From Arthrobacter sp. S39 (lineage in GTDB: Bacteria; Actinomycetota; Actinomycetes; Actinomycetales; Micrococcaceae), in contig NZ_SIHX01000003.1 of assembly GCF_004320525.1 (NCBI RefSeq), positions 62,001-126,000 on the forward strand: DNA of 64,000 bases, read 5' to 3'. The notes beneath the pieces are model-generated. The model did not search any database and had not been told where the DNA came from. It was given only the letters and a program-made list of their open reading frames with translations. Within the stretch, counting starts at the first letter, position 1, and each line of letters begins with the position of its first letter. Below, piece by piece: positions 17,144-26,663 of this stretch. The position numbers and the translations under genes were made by a program.

Positions 17144-18487
17144 TCAGAGCCCGAACGTCTCGGTTTCCTCAAAGGGGCCAACCACGGTGACTGTCCGGGG
17201 CGCTGCGGCAAGCTCCTTGGCGAGCTCCTGGACTTCCCGGGCGGTCACGGCCTTGATGAGCCGGAGGGTTTCGTCGATGTCCTGGTACTCGCCGGAGACC
17301 AGTTCGGCGCGGCCCAGCCGGGACATGCGCGAGCCGGTGTCCTCCAGGGCGAGGACGATCCCGCCGCAGAGCTGGCCCACGGCCTTGCGGAGTTCGTCAT
17401 CGGAAATCCCGCCCTCGGCCAGCTTGTCCAGCTCGGCACCGAGGAGGTCCAGTACCTGGCGGACCTTCGACGGCGTGCACCCGGCGTACATCCCGAAGTA
17501 GCCGGCGTCGGCGTAGGAGGACGCGAAGGAGTAGGTGGAATACACCAGGCCGCGCTTCTCGCGGATTTCCTGGAAGAGGCGCGAGGACATGCCACCGCCC
17601 AGGACCGCGTTGAGCACGCTCATGACGTAGCGGCGGTCATCCGTGGCCACGATGGTGGGGCAGCCCATGATGATGTTGGCCTGCTCCACCGCACGCTTCA
17701 CCACGTGCAGGCCAGCCGTGCCGGTGATCTCGGCACGCTCGGTGGAGCGCCGCTCCACGGGGGCGGCGTCGGGCTCCAGCGACCAGCCGGCGGCGTGGAG
17801 CGCACCCACCACAAGGCCGCAGACGACGTCGTGCTCCAGGCCTCCGGCGGCGGTGATGACCAGCTCATCCGGGCGGTAGTACCGGCGGTAGTGCTCCCAG
17901 ACGGAGTCGCGGGCCACGGCCCGGATGGCGGCGGGGGTGCCGCCGATGGGGCGGCCCAGCGGATGCGTGCCCAGGACAGCAGCCACAAAGTTTTCGTGCG
18001 CCACATCCGTGGGGTCATCGCTGTCCATGGCGATTTCCTCGAGGATGACGTCGCGTTCCTGCTCCATTTCGGCCGGATCCAGGACCGCGCCGGTGATCAT
18101 GTCCGCGATGACGTCGATGGCCATGGGCAGGTCGGTGTCCAGCACTCGGGCGAAGTAGCAGGTGCTTTCCTTGGCCGTGGCGGCGTTGGATTCGCCGCCC
18201 ACCTCGTCGAACGCCGAGGCGATTTCCAGGGCGGTGCGCCGCTTGGTGCCCTTGAACAGCAGGTGTTCGAGGAAGTGCGTGGAGCCGTGCTGTCCCGGGG
18301 CCTCATCGCGTGACCCCACCCCTACCCAAAAGCCGATCGTTGCCGAGCGCTGGCCCGGCATCGCCTCGGTGAGTACCCGAACACCGCCGGGGAGCACCGA
18401 ACGCCTGACGACGGAGCCGCCGTCGGATCCGTGGACGAAGGTGTCACCGGGCTGGTTCTGCTCAAGCGGCAGGGGTACAACAGTCAT
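17144..18487 (-). CDS. M16-family zinc peptidase
   Basis: A 447-residue insulinase-type metallopeptidase. The inverted zinc motif HFLEH lies in STHFLEHLLFKGT near residue 65, with the distal Glu expected in the following helix region (NAATAKESTCYFA). It has the C-terminal half typical of M16 proteins (LGGGMSSRLFQEIREKRGLVY). Length matches processing-peptidase-like bacterial members. The start ATG at 18487 follows a GAAAGG sequence. The pnp to M16 peptidase order is conserved in actinobacteria; here a strong terminator lies between them, so it probably has its own promoter. Confidence 0.93.
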   Translation of the reverse strand: MTVVPLPLEQNQPGDTFVHGSDGGSVVRRSVLPGGVRVLTEAMPGQRSATIGFWVGVGSRDEAPGQHGSTHFLEHLLFKGTKRRTALEIASAFDEVGGESNAATAKESTCYFARVLDTDLPMAIDVIADMITGAVLDPAEMEQERDVILEEIAMDSDDPTDVAHENFVAAVLGTHPLGRPIGGTPAAIRAVARDSVWEHYRRYYRPDELVITAAGGLEHDVVCGLVVGALHAAGWSLEPDAAPVERRSTERAEITGTAGLHVVKRAVEQANIIMGCPTIVATDDRRYVMSVLNAVLGGGMSSRLFQEIREKRGLVYSTYSFASSYADAGYFGMYAGCTPSKVRQVLDLLGAELDKLAEGGISDDELRKAVGQLCGGIVLALEDTGSRMSRLGRAELVSGEYQDIDETLRLIKAVTAREVQELAKELAAAPRTVTVVGPFEETETFGL

Positions 18488-18535
18488 TGAAGCCTTTCGG
18501 GAGCGGCAGCCGGATCTGGCTGCCATCGTAACAGC

Positions 18536-18568
18536 GGCGGGGCCGGTGGATCATCCACCGGCCCCGCC
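18536..18568 (-). terminator. Strong hairpin terminator after pnp
   Basis: A perfect 15-bp stem, GGCGGGGCCGGTGGA (18536-18550) with TCCACCGGCCCCGCC (18554-18568), around a 3-nt loop. It lies 30 bp beyond the pnp stop and 49 bp before the peptidase start. No U-tract follows, as is common in high-GC genomes. Confidence 0.8.
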
Positions 18569-18597
18569 GATTCATGCTGTGTGGTGCAGGGTCCGCA

Positions 18598-20856
18598 TTA
18601 CTCGGAGTCTGCAGCGCCCTCGGCCGTGGCGGAAGCGTCGACAGTTTCGCCGGCGCCTTCCTCTTCAGCCACTACGGGGGACAGCGACAGCTTTCCGCGG
18701 TCATCGATCTTGGTGATTTCCACCTGGATCTTCTGGCCGACGGAAACAACGTCATCAACGTTGTCCACGCGCTTGCCGTTGGCCAGCTTGCGCAGCTCGG
18801 AGATGTGCAGCAGGCCGTCCTTGCCCGGGGTCAGGGAAATGAAGGCACCGAAGGTGGTGGTCTTGACGACCGTACCCAGGTAACGCTCGCCGATTTCCGG
18901 AACCTGCGGGTTGGCAATGGCGTTGATGGCGGAACGTGCTGCGTCTGCAGACGGACCGTTGGTGGCGCCAATGTAAACCGTGCCGTCGTCCTCGATGGAG
19001 ATGTCCGCGCCGGTGTCTTCCTGGATCTGGTTGATCATCTTGCCCTTGGGCCCAATGACCTCGCCGATCTTGTCAACCGGGATCTTGACCGCAATGACGC
19101 GCGGCGCGAACTCGGAGAGCTCGTCCGGGGTGTCGATCGCGGAGTTGATGACATCCAGGATGTGGAGGCGGGCTTCGCGGGCCTGCTTCAGTGCTGCAGC
19201 CAGCACGGATGCGGGGATACCGTCGAGCTTCGTGTCCAGCTGGATGGCCGTAACGAATTCGGAGGTACCGGCAACCTTGAAGTCCATGTCACCGAAGGCA
19301 TCTTCGGCGCCGAGGATGTCGGTCAGCGCTGCGTAGCGGGTCTGGCCGTCAACCTGGTCGGAAACCAGGCCCATGGCGATACCGGCGACGGCGGCCTTCA
19401 GGGGCACACCGGCGTTCAGCATCGACAGGGTGGAGGCACAGACTGAACCCATCGACGTCGAACCGTTGGAGCTGAGAGCCTCAGACACCTGGCGGATGGC
19501 GTACGGGAATTCCTCACGGGACGGCAGGACCGGCACAAGTGCGCGCTCTGCCAGGGCGCCGTGGCCGATTTCGCGGCGCTTGGGCGAGCCCACGCGGCCG
19601 GTCTCACCGGTGGAGTACGGCGGGAAGTTGTAGTTGTGCATGTAGCGCTTGCGCGTCACGGGAGACAGCGAGTCGATCTGCTGTTCCATCTTCAGCATGT
19701 TCAGCGTGGTGACACCCATGATCTGGGTCTCGCCGCGCTCGAAGATGGCCGAACCGTGGACGCGGGGCAGAACCTCAACCTCGGCGGTGAGCTGGCGGAT
19801 GTCCGTCAGGCCACGGCCGTCGATGCGGATCTGGTCCTTGAGGATGCGCTGGCGCACAACGTGCTTGGTGACCGAGCGGAATGCTGCGGACAGCTCCTTC
19901 TCGCGGCCTTCGAACTGACCGGCCAGGGAAGAGGTGACCTCGTCCTTGAGTGCGTCCGAAGCGGTGTCGCGCTCCTGCTTGTCGGCGATCTGGAAAACAG
20001 CAGCCAGCTTTTCGGCGGCAGCAGCCTCAACAGCGGCGTAGGCGTCGTCCTCGTAGTCGAGGAAGACCGGGAACTCGACGGTCGGCTTGGCAGCACGGGC
20101 GGCGAGGTCGGCCTGGGCGTCGCACAGTGCCTTGATGAACGGCTTGGCAGCCTCAAGGCCCTCGGAGACAACCTCTTCGGTGGGAGCGGTGGCGCCCTGT
20201 TCCTTGATGAGGTTCCAGGAGTTGTCCGTGGCTTCGGCTTCGACCATCATGATGGCGACGTCGTCACCGGCAATGCGGCCGGCTACAACCATGTTGAAGA
20301 CGGAGTTCTCAAGCTGGGAGTGCTTCGGGAAAGCAACCCACTGCGAACCGTTCTCGTCAGCGACGAGGGCAACGCGGACGCCGCCGATCGGGCCGGAGAA
20401 GGGCAGGCCGGAGAGCTGGGTGGACATGGAGGAGGCGTTGATGGCCACCACGTCGTAGAGTTCGTCCGGGTTGATCGCCAGGACGGTGACCACGATCTGG
20501 ACCTCGTTGCGCAGGCCCTTGATGAAGGCGGGACGCAGCGGGCGGTCCATCAGGCGGCAGGCCAGGATGGCTTCGGTGGACGGGCGGCCTTCACGGCGGA
20601 AGAACGATCCCGGGATGCGGCCGGCAGCGTACATGCGCTCTTCGACGTCAACCGTCAGCGGGAAGAAGTCGAAGCCTTCGCGCGGGTGCTTGCCGGCGGT
20701 GGTTGCGGACAGCAGCGCGGTGTCTTCGTCGATGTACACCATGGCTGCGCCGGCTGCCTGCTTGGCAAGGCGGCCGGTTTCGAAGCGGATTACACGCTTG
20801 CCAAAGCGGCCATTGTCAATGACTGCTTCTGAGAACTGGATTTCGGGACCCTCCAA
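18598..20856 (-). CDS. pnp: Polyribonucleotide nucleotidyltransferase (PNPase)
   Basis: About 752 residues; phosphorolytic 3'-5' exoribonuclease and RNA polymerase. Two RNase PH domains are followed by a KH domain ([19 protein letters not shown]) and an S1 domain ([27 protein letters not shown]). I choose the TTG at 20856 ([16 protein letters not shown]) because GGAGGT ends 7 nt before it; the GTG at 20865 overlaps that Shine-Dalgarno. The C-terminal tail is acidic and Ala-rich. It lies about 245 bp downstream of rpsO, the classical rpsO-pnp order, but with an rpsO terminator between. The leader contains GGCTTC-N7-GAAGCC, a possible site for autogenous control. Confidence 0.96.
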   Translation of the reverse strand: MEGPEIQFSEAVIDNGRFGKRVIRFETGRLAKQAAGAAMVYIDEDTALLSATTAGKHPREGFDFFPLTVDVEERMYAAGRIPGSFFRREGRPSTEAILACRLMDRPLRPAFIKGLRNEVQIVVTVLAINPDELYDVVAINASSMSTQLSGLPFSGPIGGVRVALVADENGSQWVAFPKHSQLENSVFNMVVAGRIAGDDVAIMMVEAEATDNSWNLIKEQGATAPTEEVVSEGLEAAKPFIKALCDAQADLAARAAKPTVEFPVFLDYEDDAYAAVEAAAAEKLAAVFQIADKQERDTASDALKDEVTSSLAGQFEGREKELSAAFRSVTKHVVRQRILKDQIRIDGRGLTDIRQLTAEVEVLPRVHGSAIFERGETQIMGVTTLNMLKMEQQIDSLSPVTRKRYMHNYNFPPYSTGETGRVGSPKRREIGHGALAERALVPVLPSREEFPYAIRQVSEALSSNGSTSMGSVCASTLSMLNAGVPLKAAVAGIAMGLVSDQVDGQTRYAALTDILGAEDAFGDMDFKVAGTSEFVTAIQLDTKLDGIPASVLAAALKQAREARLHILDVINSAIDTPDELSEFAPRVIAVKIPVDKIGEVIGPKGKMINQIQEDTGADISIEDDGTVYIGATNGPSADAARSAINAIANPQVPEIGERYLGTVVKTTTFGAFISLTPGKDGLLHISELRKLANGKRVDNVDDVVSVGQKIQVEITKIDDRGKLSLSPVVAEEEGAGETVDASATAEGAADSE

Positions 20857-21057
20857 GAGAGTCACCTCCGTTTCATGTTTGACGGAAGTCCAGCCGCATC
20901 AACCCAGGCCAGCATCTGTCTACTGGCCCTGCACCCGGTCGTCGATCGAGACCCACGGGCCGGGGCTTCAATCAACGAAGCCGTTCCCGGGGATCACTAC
21001 CGAGGACCGCGAATGCGTGATGCGGTTGATCCTCCTGTTTAGTTTACTTCTGAAGAA

Positions 21058-21088
21058 GGCGGCCCGATCCACAGAGGACAGGGCCGCC
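21058..21088 (-). terminator. Terminator after rpsO
   Basis: GGCGGCCC (21058-21065) pairs with GGGCCGCC (21081-21088) around a 15-nt loop. On the minus strand TTCTTC follows the stem. It sits 12 bp after the rpsO stop. Read-through or a separate promoter in 20857-21057 would be needed for pnp. Confidence 0.7.
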
Positions 21089-21100
21089 CCTTAAGCCTGA

Positions 21101-21370
21101 CTAGCGGCGCAGGCCGAGGCGCTCGATGAGCGCACGGTAGCGGGCGATGTCAGTGTTCTTGAGGTAGGTGAGCATGCGCTTGCGACGACCAACCATGGCC
21201 AGCAGACCGCGCTGGGTGTGGAAGTCGTGCTTGTGCTCCTTCATGTGCTCAGTGAGATCCTTGATCCGCTGAGTCAGGACTGCAACCTGGACCTCCGGTG
21301 AACCGGTGTCGCCCTCGGACGTTGCGAAATCCTTGATGATGGACTGCTTTACAGCGGCGTCAAGTGCCAC
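21101..21370 (-). CDS. rpsO: 30S ribosomal protein S15
   Basis: An 89-residue protein with the standard S15 sequence ([20 protein letters not shown], then [13 protein letters not shown]). It binds the central domain of 16S rRNA during 30S assembly and can repress its own mRNA. The GTG start at 21370 has AGGAG 6 nt upstream. The 140 bp between it and kynU hold the rpsO promoter region and the kynU 3' end; I see no clear terminator there. Confidence 0.98.
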   Translation of the reverse strand: MALDAAVKQSIIKDFATSEGDTGSPEVQVAVLTQRIKDLTEHMKEHKHDFHTQRGLLAMVGRRKRMLTYLKNTDIARYRALIERLGLRR

Positions 21371-21510
21371 AATAACTCCTAGAGATGTGCCGTGAGGCCC
21401 GAATCAGTAACTCACTGCCGGGTGTGCCAGCGCCGGAATTCGAGGGAAAACCCCGGAACTCCTGCACATGACAAGAACCAGCCGCCACGGACTGCAGCCG
21501 GATCCAACGT

Positions 21511-22800
21511 TTAGTTTACCGGCATGCCGCGCGGGTTGTCGAAACCACGGCCTTCCAGCCGTTCCCGGATGGCCCGTATCCCGCGGCGGACTTCATCGAA
21601 GGACGTACTCAGCGGCGACAATCCAATCCGGATTCCCTGCGGTGCGCGGAAATCGGGGATGACGTCCTGCTCCCACAGTTCGGCTGTCACGTCCCGGAAC
21701 TCCGGATGGTCCACGGTGATGTGGCTCCCCCGATGCTGCGGGTCCTGCGGCGAGGCCAGCCGCACTCCGAGGGGTTCCAGCCACTCCTCGAACAACTCGA
21801 CGGCAAAGCCGGTGAGTTTCACCGATTTTTCGCGGATGGCCTGCATGCCGGCTTCCTCGATGAGGTCCAGGGTGCCGCGCATCGCCAGCATCCCGAAGAT
21901 GGCCGGCGTGCCGCTGAGGAAACTCCGGATTCCCGGCGCTGCCTCGTACCCGGCGGCCATCTCGAACGCGTCCTTGCGGCCCATCCAGCCCCAGATCGGC
22001 TGCTGCAGCCCCGGCAGGTGGCGGCTGTTGACGTACGCGAACGCCGGTGAACCCGGGCCGCCGTTAAGGTACTTGTAGGTGCACCCGGCGGCGAAGTCGA
22101 CGCCGGCACCGTCCAGGTCGATCTCGACCGAACCCGCCGAATGGCACAGGTCCCAGACCACCAGCGCGCCGGCGTCGTGGACGGCGGCGGTAATGGCCGG
22201 CAGGTCGGCAAGGAACCCGGAGCGGTAGGCCACCTGGCTGAGAAGTACGACGGCGGTGCCCGGGCCGGTTGCCACCCGCACCTGGTCGACGGTCACCCCG
22301 GCGGCCGGATCGGATTCGATCCACCGCAGCGTCAGTCCTTCCTCGCGGGCGATGCCCTCCACGAGGTAGCGGTCCGTGGGGAAGTTGTCCGTGTCGAGGA
22401 CGATTTCGGTCCGGGCCGGGTCAGTGACTGCTGCCAGCGCGGCGCGGATGAGCTTGTAGAGCACCACGGTGGTGGAGTCGGCGATGATGGTCTGGCCCGG
22501 GGCTGCACCGAGGACGGCGCGGCCCAGCTGGTCCCCGATGCTGTGCGGCAGGTCCAGCCATTCCTCGTCCCAGCCGCGGATCAGGCGCCCGCCCCAGCTG
22601 TCCCGGATGAAGTCGCTGATGTCCTGCGGCGTGCGCTTGAGCGGGCGGCCCAGGGAGTTGCCGTCCAGGTAGGACAACGGGGTGTCCGTTCCGATGAAGT
22701 GGTCCCGGTAGGACGCCAGCGGATCCGCGGCGTCCAGCTGCGCGGCCCGCGCAAGAAGGGCGCCGCCGTCGTCATCCTTTTGTGCTTCCAGGTTGTCCAT
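21511..22800 (-). CDS. kynU: Kynureninase
   Basis: A 429-residue PLP enzyme that cleaves kynurenine to anthranilate and alanine (or 3-hydroxykynurenine to 3-hydroxyanthranilate). The N-terminal FIGTDTPLSYLDGNSLGRP and the PLP-lysine segment CTYKYLNGGPGSPAF are typical. I start it at the ATG at 22800; a GTG at 22806 would overlap the kynA stop by 4 bp (GTGA). Upstream codons of the longer frame lie inside kynA and are rejected. It is the second gene of a two-gene operon with kynA. Confidence 0.94.
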   Translation of the reverse strand: MDNLEAQKDDDGGALLARAAQLDAADPLASYRDHFIGTDTPLSYLDGNSLGRPLKRTPQDISDFIRDSWGGRLIRGWDEEWLDLPHSIGDQLGRAVLGAAPGQTIIADSTTVVLYKLIRAALAAVTDPARTEIVLDTDNFPTDRYLVEGIAREEGLTLRWIESDPAAGVTVDQVRVATGPGTAVVLLSQVAYRSGFLADLPAITAAVHDAGALVVWDLCHSAGSVEIDLDGAGVDFAAGCTYKYLNGGPGSPAFAYVNSRHLPGLQQPIWGWMGRKDAFEMAAGYEAAPGIRSFLSGTPAIFGMLAMRGTLDLIEEAGMQAIREKSVKLTGFAVELFEEWLEPLGVRLASPQDPQHRGSHITVDHPEFRDVTAELWEQDVIPDFRAPQGIRIGLSPLSTSFDEVRRGIRAIRERLEGRGFDNPRGMPVN

Positions 22801-22802
22801 GC

Positions 22803-23657
22803 TCACTGGCCGATCTCCGTCCGGACGGCGAAGAGTTCCGGGAAGAAGGTCAGCTCGAGCGCCTTCTGCAGGAAGGCGGCGCCGCTGGAGCCGCCCGTTC
22901 CGGACTTCATGCCGATGGTCCGCTGCACGGTGCGCAGGTGCCGGAACCGCCACAGCTGGAAGTTGTCCTCAAGGTCCACAAGTTCCTCGCAGGCCTCGTA
23001 GGCTCCCCAGTTGTCGGCCGCGTTTTCGTAGATGTGCTTGAACAGCGGTACCAGTTCCGGACAGAACTCGTGGGCGCGGGTGACGTCGCGCTCAAGGACG
23101 GACTGCGGCACATCAAAACCCTGCCGCGCGAGGTAGGCCAGGAACTCGTCATAGATGCTGGGGGCGTGGAGCAGCTCCTCCAGCATGGCGTGCGCTTCGG
23201 GATCGGACTCGAACACGGGAAGCATCTTGCGGTTCTTGTTGCCGAGGACAAACTCCACGGCGCGGTATTGGCTGGACTGGAAGCCTGACGAGTTGCCCAG
23301 GAAGCCACGGAACTGGGAGTACTCCGTGGGAGTCAGGGTGGCCAGGACAGACCACTGTTCCGTGAGTGTCTTCTGGATGTGCTTGACCCTGGCGATGCCC
23401 TTGAGCGCGGAGCCGAGGTCGTCGGCGCGGAGCCAGGCCGCGGCGCTGCGGAGTTCGTGCAGCACCAGCTTCAGCCACAGCTCGGTGGTCTGGTGCTGGA
23501 TGATAAACAGCAGTTCGTCGTGGTGTTCGGGCTTGCTGACCGGCTGCTGGGCGCTGAGGAGGGTGGGCAGCTGCAGATACGAGGCGTAGCTCATCCGGGA
23601 ACTGAAATCGCGGACGATGCCCTTGTCCAGCTTCCTGGTGTTCTTTTCGACGGTCAC
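22803..23657 (-). CDS. kynA: Tryptophan 2,3-dioxygenase
   Basis: A 284-residue haem dioxygenase that opens the indole ring of tryptophan to N-formylkynurenine. The N-terminal SYASYLQLPTLLSAQQP and the haem-His segment WRFRHLRTVQRTIG, followed by GTGGSSG, are characteristic. It starts at the ATG at 23657, 29 bp after ribF. No kynurenine formamidase gene is nearby, so that step must be encoded elsewhere or occur spontaneously. Confidence 0.95.
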   Translation of the reverse strand: MTVEKNTRKLDKGIVRDFSSRMSYASYLQLPTLLSAQQPVSKPEHHDELLFIIQHQTTELWLKLVLHELRSAAAWLRADDLGSALKGIARVKHIQKTLTEQWSVLATLTPTEYSQFRGFLGNSSGFQSSQYRAVEFVLGNKNRKMLPVFESDPEAHAMLEELLHAPSIYDEFLAYLARQGFDVPQSVLERDVTRAHEFCPELVPLFKHIYENAADNWGAYEACEELVDLEDNFQLWRFRHLRTVQRTIGMKSGTGGSSGAAFLQKALELTFFPELFAVRTEIGQ

Positions 23658-23686
23658 TTGGCTGCCTTTCCTGGCGGGTGCTCCGG

Positions 23687-24670
23687 TCAGCGGCGGACCA
23701 AGAGATCGTGGGCCTGCACCACGTCCAGGCGCATCTGGTCCACCAGTGCCTCAGGCCCACGATAGGCCACCATGCCCCGCAGCCTGGCCACGAATTCCAC
23801 CACTACTGTCTGGCCGTACAGATCGAAGTCCTCCACCGATTCATCGGGGCGGTCGATCACGTGGGCCTCGACCTGGCGGCTGACGCCGTCAAACGTGGGG
23901 TTGGACCCGACGGAAATGGCAGCGGGCCAGCGGGTTCCGGCCTGGTCAACGAGCCAGCCGGCGTAAATACCGTCGGCGGGAATGAAGCCGCTCGCCTCGT
24001 GGGCGAGGTTGGCGGTGGGGAATCCCAGGGCGCGGCCCCGGGCGGCGCCGTGCACCACTTCGCCGCGCATGCGGTGCGGGCGGCCCAGCACTTCAGCAGC
24101 TGTGGCGACGTCGCCTTCCTGCAGGGCCTCGCGCACCCAGGTGGACGAGCAGCGGCGGTCCGTGCCGTCGTCGTCGTGCAGGGGGTAGCCCTCGGAGCCG
24201 AACTCACTGATGACCTGGACGTCGAACCCGAACTTCCCGCCCAGCTGCTTCATGGTGTCCAGGTCGCCGGAGTTGCCCCGGCCGAAGCGGGCGTCGTGGC
24301 CGATCACCACATGGCTGGCGTGGAGGCTGTCCACCAGCACCTGTCGGACGAACTCTTCGGCGGTGAGGCTGGCCAGGTTCAGGGAGTATTTCATCACCAG
24401 GATGGCGTCCAGGCCCAGCTCCCCCAGCGCTTCCAGCTTGTCCTGCAGGCCCATGATCATCTCGGGCGCAGACTCCGGCCGGTGGATCATGGCGGGGTGC
24501 GGATCAAAGGTGACGGCTACGGCTTTAATGCCGTTGCGTCGGGCGGACCGGATCAGCTGGGACAGCACCTGCTGGTGGCCGCGGTGGACGCCGTCGAAGT
24601 TGCCGAAGGTGACAACGGATGGACCGAAGTCCGCCGGGACCTCGGACGGATCGTTCCAGATGTAGACCAT
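23687..24670 (-). CDS. ribF: Bifunctional riboflavin kinase / FMN adenylyltransferase
   Basis: A 327-residue enzyme making FMN and FAD from riboflavin. The N-terminal adenylyltransferase domain has FGNFDGVHRGHQ near residue 23. The C-terminal kinase domain includes GRALGFPTANLAHEAS and a late ISVGSNPTFDG. The ATG at 24670 is preferred over the adjoining GTG at 24673. Its place downstream of truB and two small membrane genes is the usual actinobacterial arrangement. Confidence 0.96.
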   Translation of the reverse strand: MVYIWNDPSEVPADFGPSVVTFGNFDGVHRGHQQVLSQLIRSARRNGIKAVAVTFDPHPAMIHRPESAPEMIMGLQDKLEALGELGLDAILVMKYSLNLASLTAEEFVRQVLVDSLHASHVVIGHDARFGRGNSGDLDTMKQLGGKFGFDVQVISEFGSEGYPLHDDDGTDRRCSSTWVREALQEGDVATAAEVLGRPHRMRGEVVHGAARGRALGFPTANLAHEASGFIPADGIYAGWLVDQAGTRWPAAISVGSNPTFDGVSRQVEAHVIDRPDESVEDFDLYGQTVVVEFVARLRGMVAYRGPEALVDQMRLDVVQAHDLLVRR

Positions 24671-24811
24671 CACCCTCGCCTTTTACTGCCTGCAACTGAC
24701 ATGCCCGGACGCCTGACCGGCGCCGGAACTCTCTAAGATTACCCGTTATCGCGGGTGCCTCCGGACTCCGCCGCAGCCCGTGGCATGCGGCCGGGCCGTG
24801 CCGGAAAAGGA

Positions 24812-25288
24812 CTAGGCGGCGTTCCGCTGTTTGCCCGGCCGGCGCCTGTACAGCCACACCAGGCCCAGAATCGGCAGCAGGAGCGGGATGAAGGCATAGC
24901 CCCGCCCGAACAGCGACCAGACGGTTTCGTGCGGGAACTGCACCGGGTCAAAGACGCTCAGGGCCCCCACGACGACGACACCAACCAGTTCCACCAGCAC
25001 GGCGGTCACCGATACCTTGAACCAGGTGCGGCCGGGCTTGGCCAGGGAGACGGTGGCCACCAGGTACACCAGCGCTGCGAAGGCGGACAGCAGGTACGCG
25101 AGCGGGGCTTCGGAGAACTTGGTGAGGATCTGGTAGCCGGCCCGGGCGGTGGCGGAAATGGCGAACACCGCGTAAACGGCGATCAGGAGCCTGCCGGGGC
25201 CGGTGTTGCGGGTGTCTTTGGCAGACGCGCGTGCCTTGTCCGGCGTCGCTTCGGAATGTGGTGCTTTCACGTTGCGGGCTTCTTCCAC
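24812..25288 (-). CDS. Small integral membrane protein
   Basis: 158 residues. A charged N-terminal 30 residues precede four hydrophobic helices (starting near LLIAVYAVFAISATARAGY) and a basic C-terminus. It begins 1 bp after its upstream neighbour's stop, so it is translated with it. No catalytic motif is visible. A weak hairpin (ACCCG-N6-CGGGT near 24742-24757) between it and ribF may terminate transcription. Function unknown. Confidence 0.75.
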   Translation of the reverse strand: MEEARNVKAPHSEATPDKARASAKDTRNTGPGRLLIAVYAVFAISATARAGYQILTKFSEAPLAYLLSAFAALVYLVATVSLAKPGRTWFKVSVTAVLVELVGVVVVGALSVFDPVQFPHETVWSLFGRGYAFIPLLLPILGLVWLYRRRPGKQRNAA

Positions 25289-25289
25289 T

Positions 25290-25643
25290 TCAGTACCAGA
25301 TCTGGTTCATTCGGGCGGCCATCACCAGGGCGGTCACCCCGACGGCGGCCAGGACAAAGTTGCTCCAGCGGGTCCGTTCCAGGATGGACCAGTAGACGGC
25401 CGCCGGGGGCAGGAGCATGGCTGTGACCAGGTAGCCCCAGAACTCCCAGGCTTCACCCGCGATCGGTTCACCGCCGATCACCCTGATGACGGACCCCACG
25501 AGGTAGACCACCAGGGCGAGTTCGACGGCGGCCACGGACAGGATGGTGACGTCGTTCGGGGCCTTTTTCAGGATGCCGGCCACCAGGCAGATGCCGGTGG
25601 AGATCAGGCCGACGGCGAGGATGATGTAGAAGTACGCGTCCAC
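25290..25643 (-). CDS. Small integral membrane protein
   Basis: 117 residues with four hydrophobic helices and very short loops, starting MDAYFYIILAVGLISTG. It follows truB by 2 bp and precedes the next membrane gene by 1 bp, making a truB-membrane-membrane unit. The two neighbours may form a complex. No known family motif was recognised. Confidence 0.75.
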   Translation of the reverse strand: MDAYFYIILAVGLISTGICLVAGILKKAPNDVTILSVAAVELALVVYLVGSVIRVIGGEPIAGEAWEFWGYLVTAMLLPPAAVYWSILERTRWSNFVLAAVGVTALVMAARMNQIWY

Positions 25644-25645
25644 GC

Positions 25646-26581
25646 CTAGGACTCCCGGGAGCCGCTACCGGGTGCGAACACCAGCACAGGCTTGGCGAAG
25701 TTGCCGGAATCCGCCAGGAGCGCCACCAGGCTGCCGTCGGGGGCAAAGGCGGCGGCGGGATGATCGGCAGTGGCGGCCCCGGGGCTTCCCGGTTCCGCGC
25801 CGGCCGCGATCCTCCGGCCGAAGGAGATCTCGGTGGTTTCTTCGGCGGTGAGTTCCCGGTTGGGCATCAGGGCGCGCGCGGCCTGCGACATTTCGAGGAC
25901 CTGGAGGTCCTCGGCCAACTGCTCCAGGGTCCGCGCCTGCTCCAGCGAGTAGGGCCCCACATGGGTGCGGCGGAGCGCCGTCAGGTGGCCGCCGACTCCC
26001 AGCGCGTTCCCCAGGTCCCGGGCCAGGGCGCGGATGTACGTGCCGGAGGAGCATTCCACGGTGACGTCGATATCCAGTACCGCGGCGTCATCTGTCCCAG
26101 TGCCGGCTTCGCGGTTGATGCCATGGACTTCGAAGCGGTGGATGGTGACGGGGCGGGCAGCGAGTTTGACCTCTTCGCCGGAGCGCACGCGGGCGTAGGC
26201 CCGTTCGCCGTTGACCTTGATGGCGCTGACGCTGCTGGGCACCTGCTGGATCAGCCCCGTGAGGGCCGCGACGCCGTCGTGAATCGCTTCGTCGGTGACG
26301 GCGGCGGCACTGGCGGTGGCTACAACGTCACCCTCGGCGTCGTCGGTGATGGTTGACTGGCCCAGCCGGATGGTGGCCGTGTACGTCTTGGAGGTGCCCA
26401 CGATGTAGGTGAGCAGCCGCGTGGCCTTGTTGATGCCGACCACCAGGACGCCGGTAGCCATGGGATCCAGGGTCCCGGCGTGCCCCACTTTCCGGGTCCC
26501 GGCGATGCGACGCATCCGACCAACCACATCATGGCTGGTCCATCCCTGCGGTTTGTCCACTATCACCAGTCCAGAAAGCAC
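25646..26581 (-). CDS. truB: tRNA pseudouridine(55) synthase TruB
   Basis: A 311-residue enzyme making pseudouridine 55 in the T-loop of tRNAs. The catalytic segment VGHAGTLDPMATGVLVV carries the essential Asp near residue 41, and VDKPQGWTSHDVV opens the protein. I use the GTG at 26581, preceded by GGAAG. The longer open frame to 26839 runs antisense into the aminotransferase gene and is rejected. The C-terminus has the extra actinobacterial domain. Confidence 0.96.
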   Translation of the reverse strand: MLSGLVIVDKPQGWTSHDVVGRMRRIAGTRKVGHAGTLDPMATGVLVVGINKATRLLTYIVGTSKTYTATIRLGQSTITDDAEGDVVATASAAAVTDEAIHDGVAALTGLIQQVPSSVSAIKVNGERAYARVRSGEEVKLAARPVTIHRFEVHGINREAGTGTDDAAVLDIDVTVECSSGTYIRALARDLGNALGVGGHLTALRRTHVGPYSLEQARTLEQLAEDLQVLEMSQAARALMPNRELTAEETTEISFGRRIAAGAEPGSPGAATADHPAAAFAPDGSLVALLADSGNFAKPVLVFAPGSGSRES

Positions 26582-26663
26582 GCTTCCCAGTATATCGGCG
26601 CCGGCGGGGGCCCCCGCCCACGCATGCCGCCCACGCCGGCGGGCCACGGCTAGGATGGCAACC

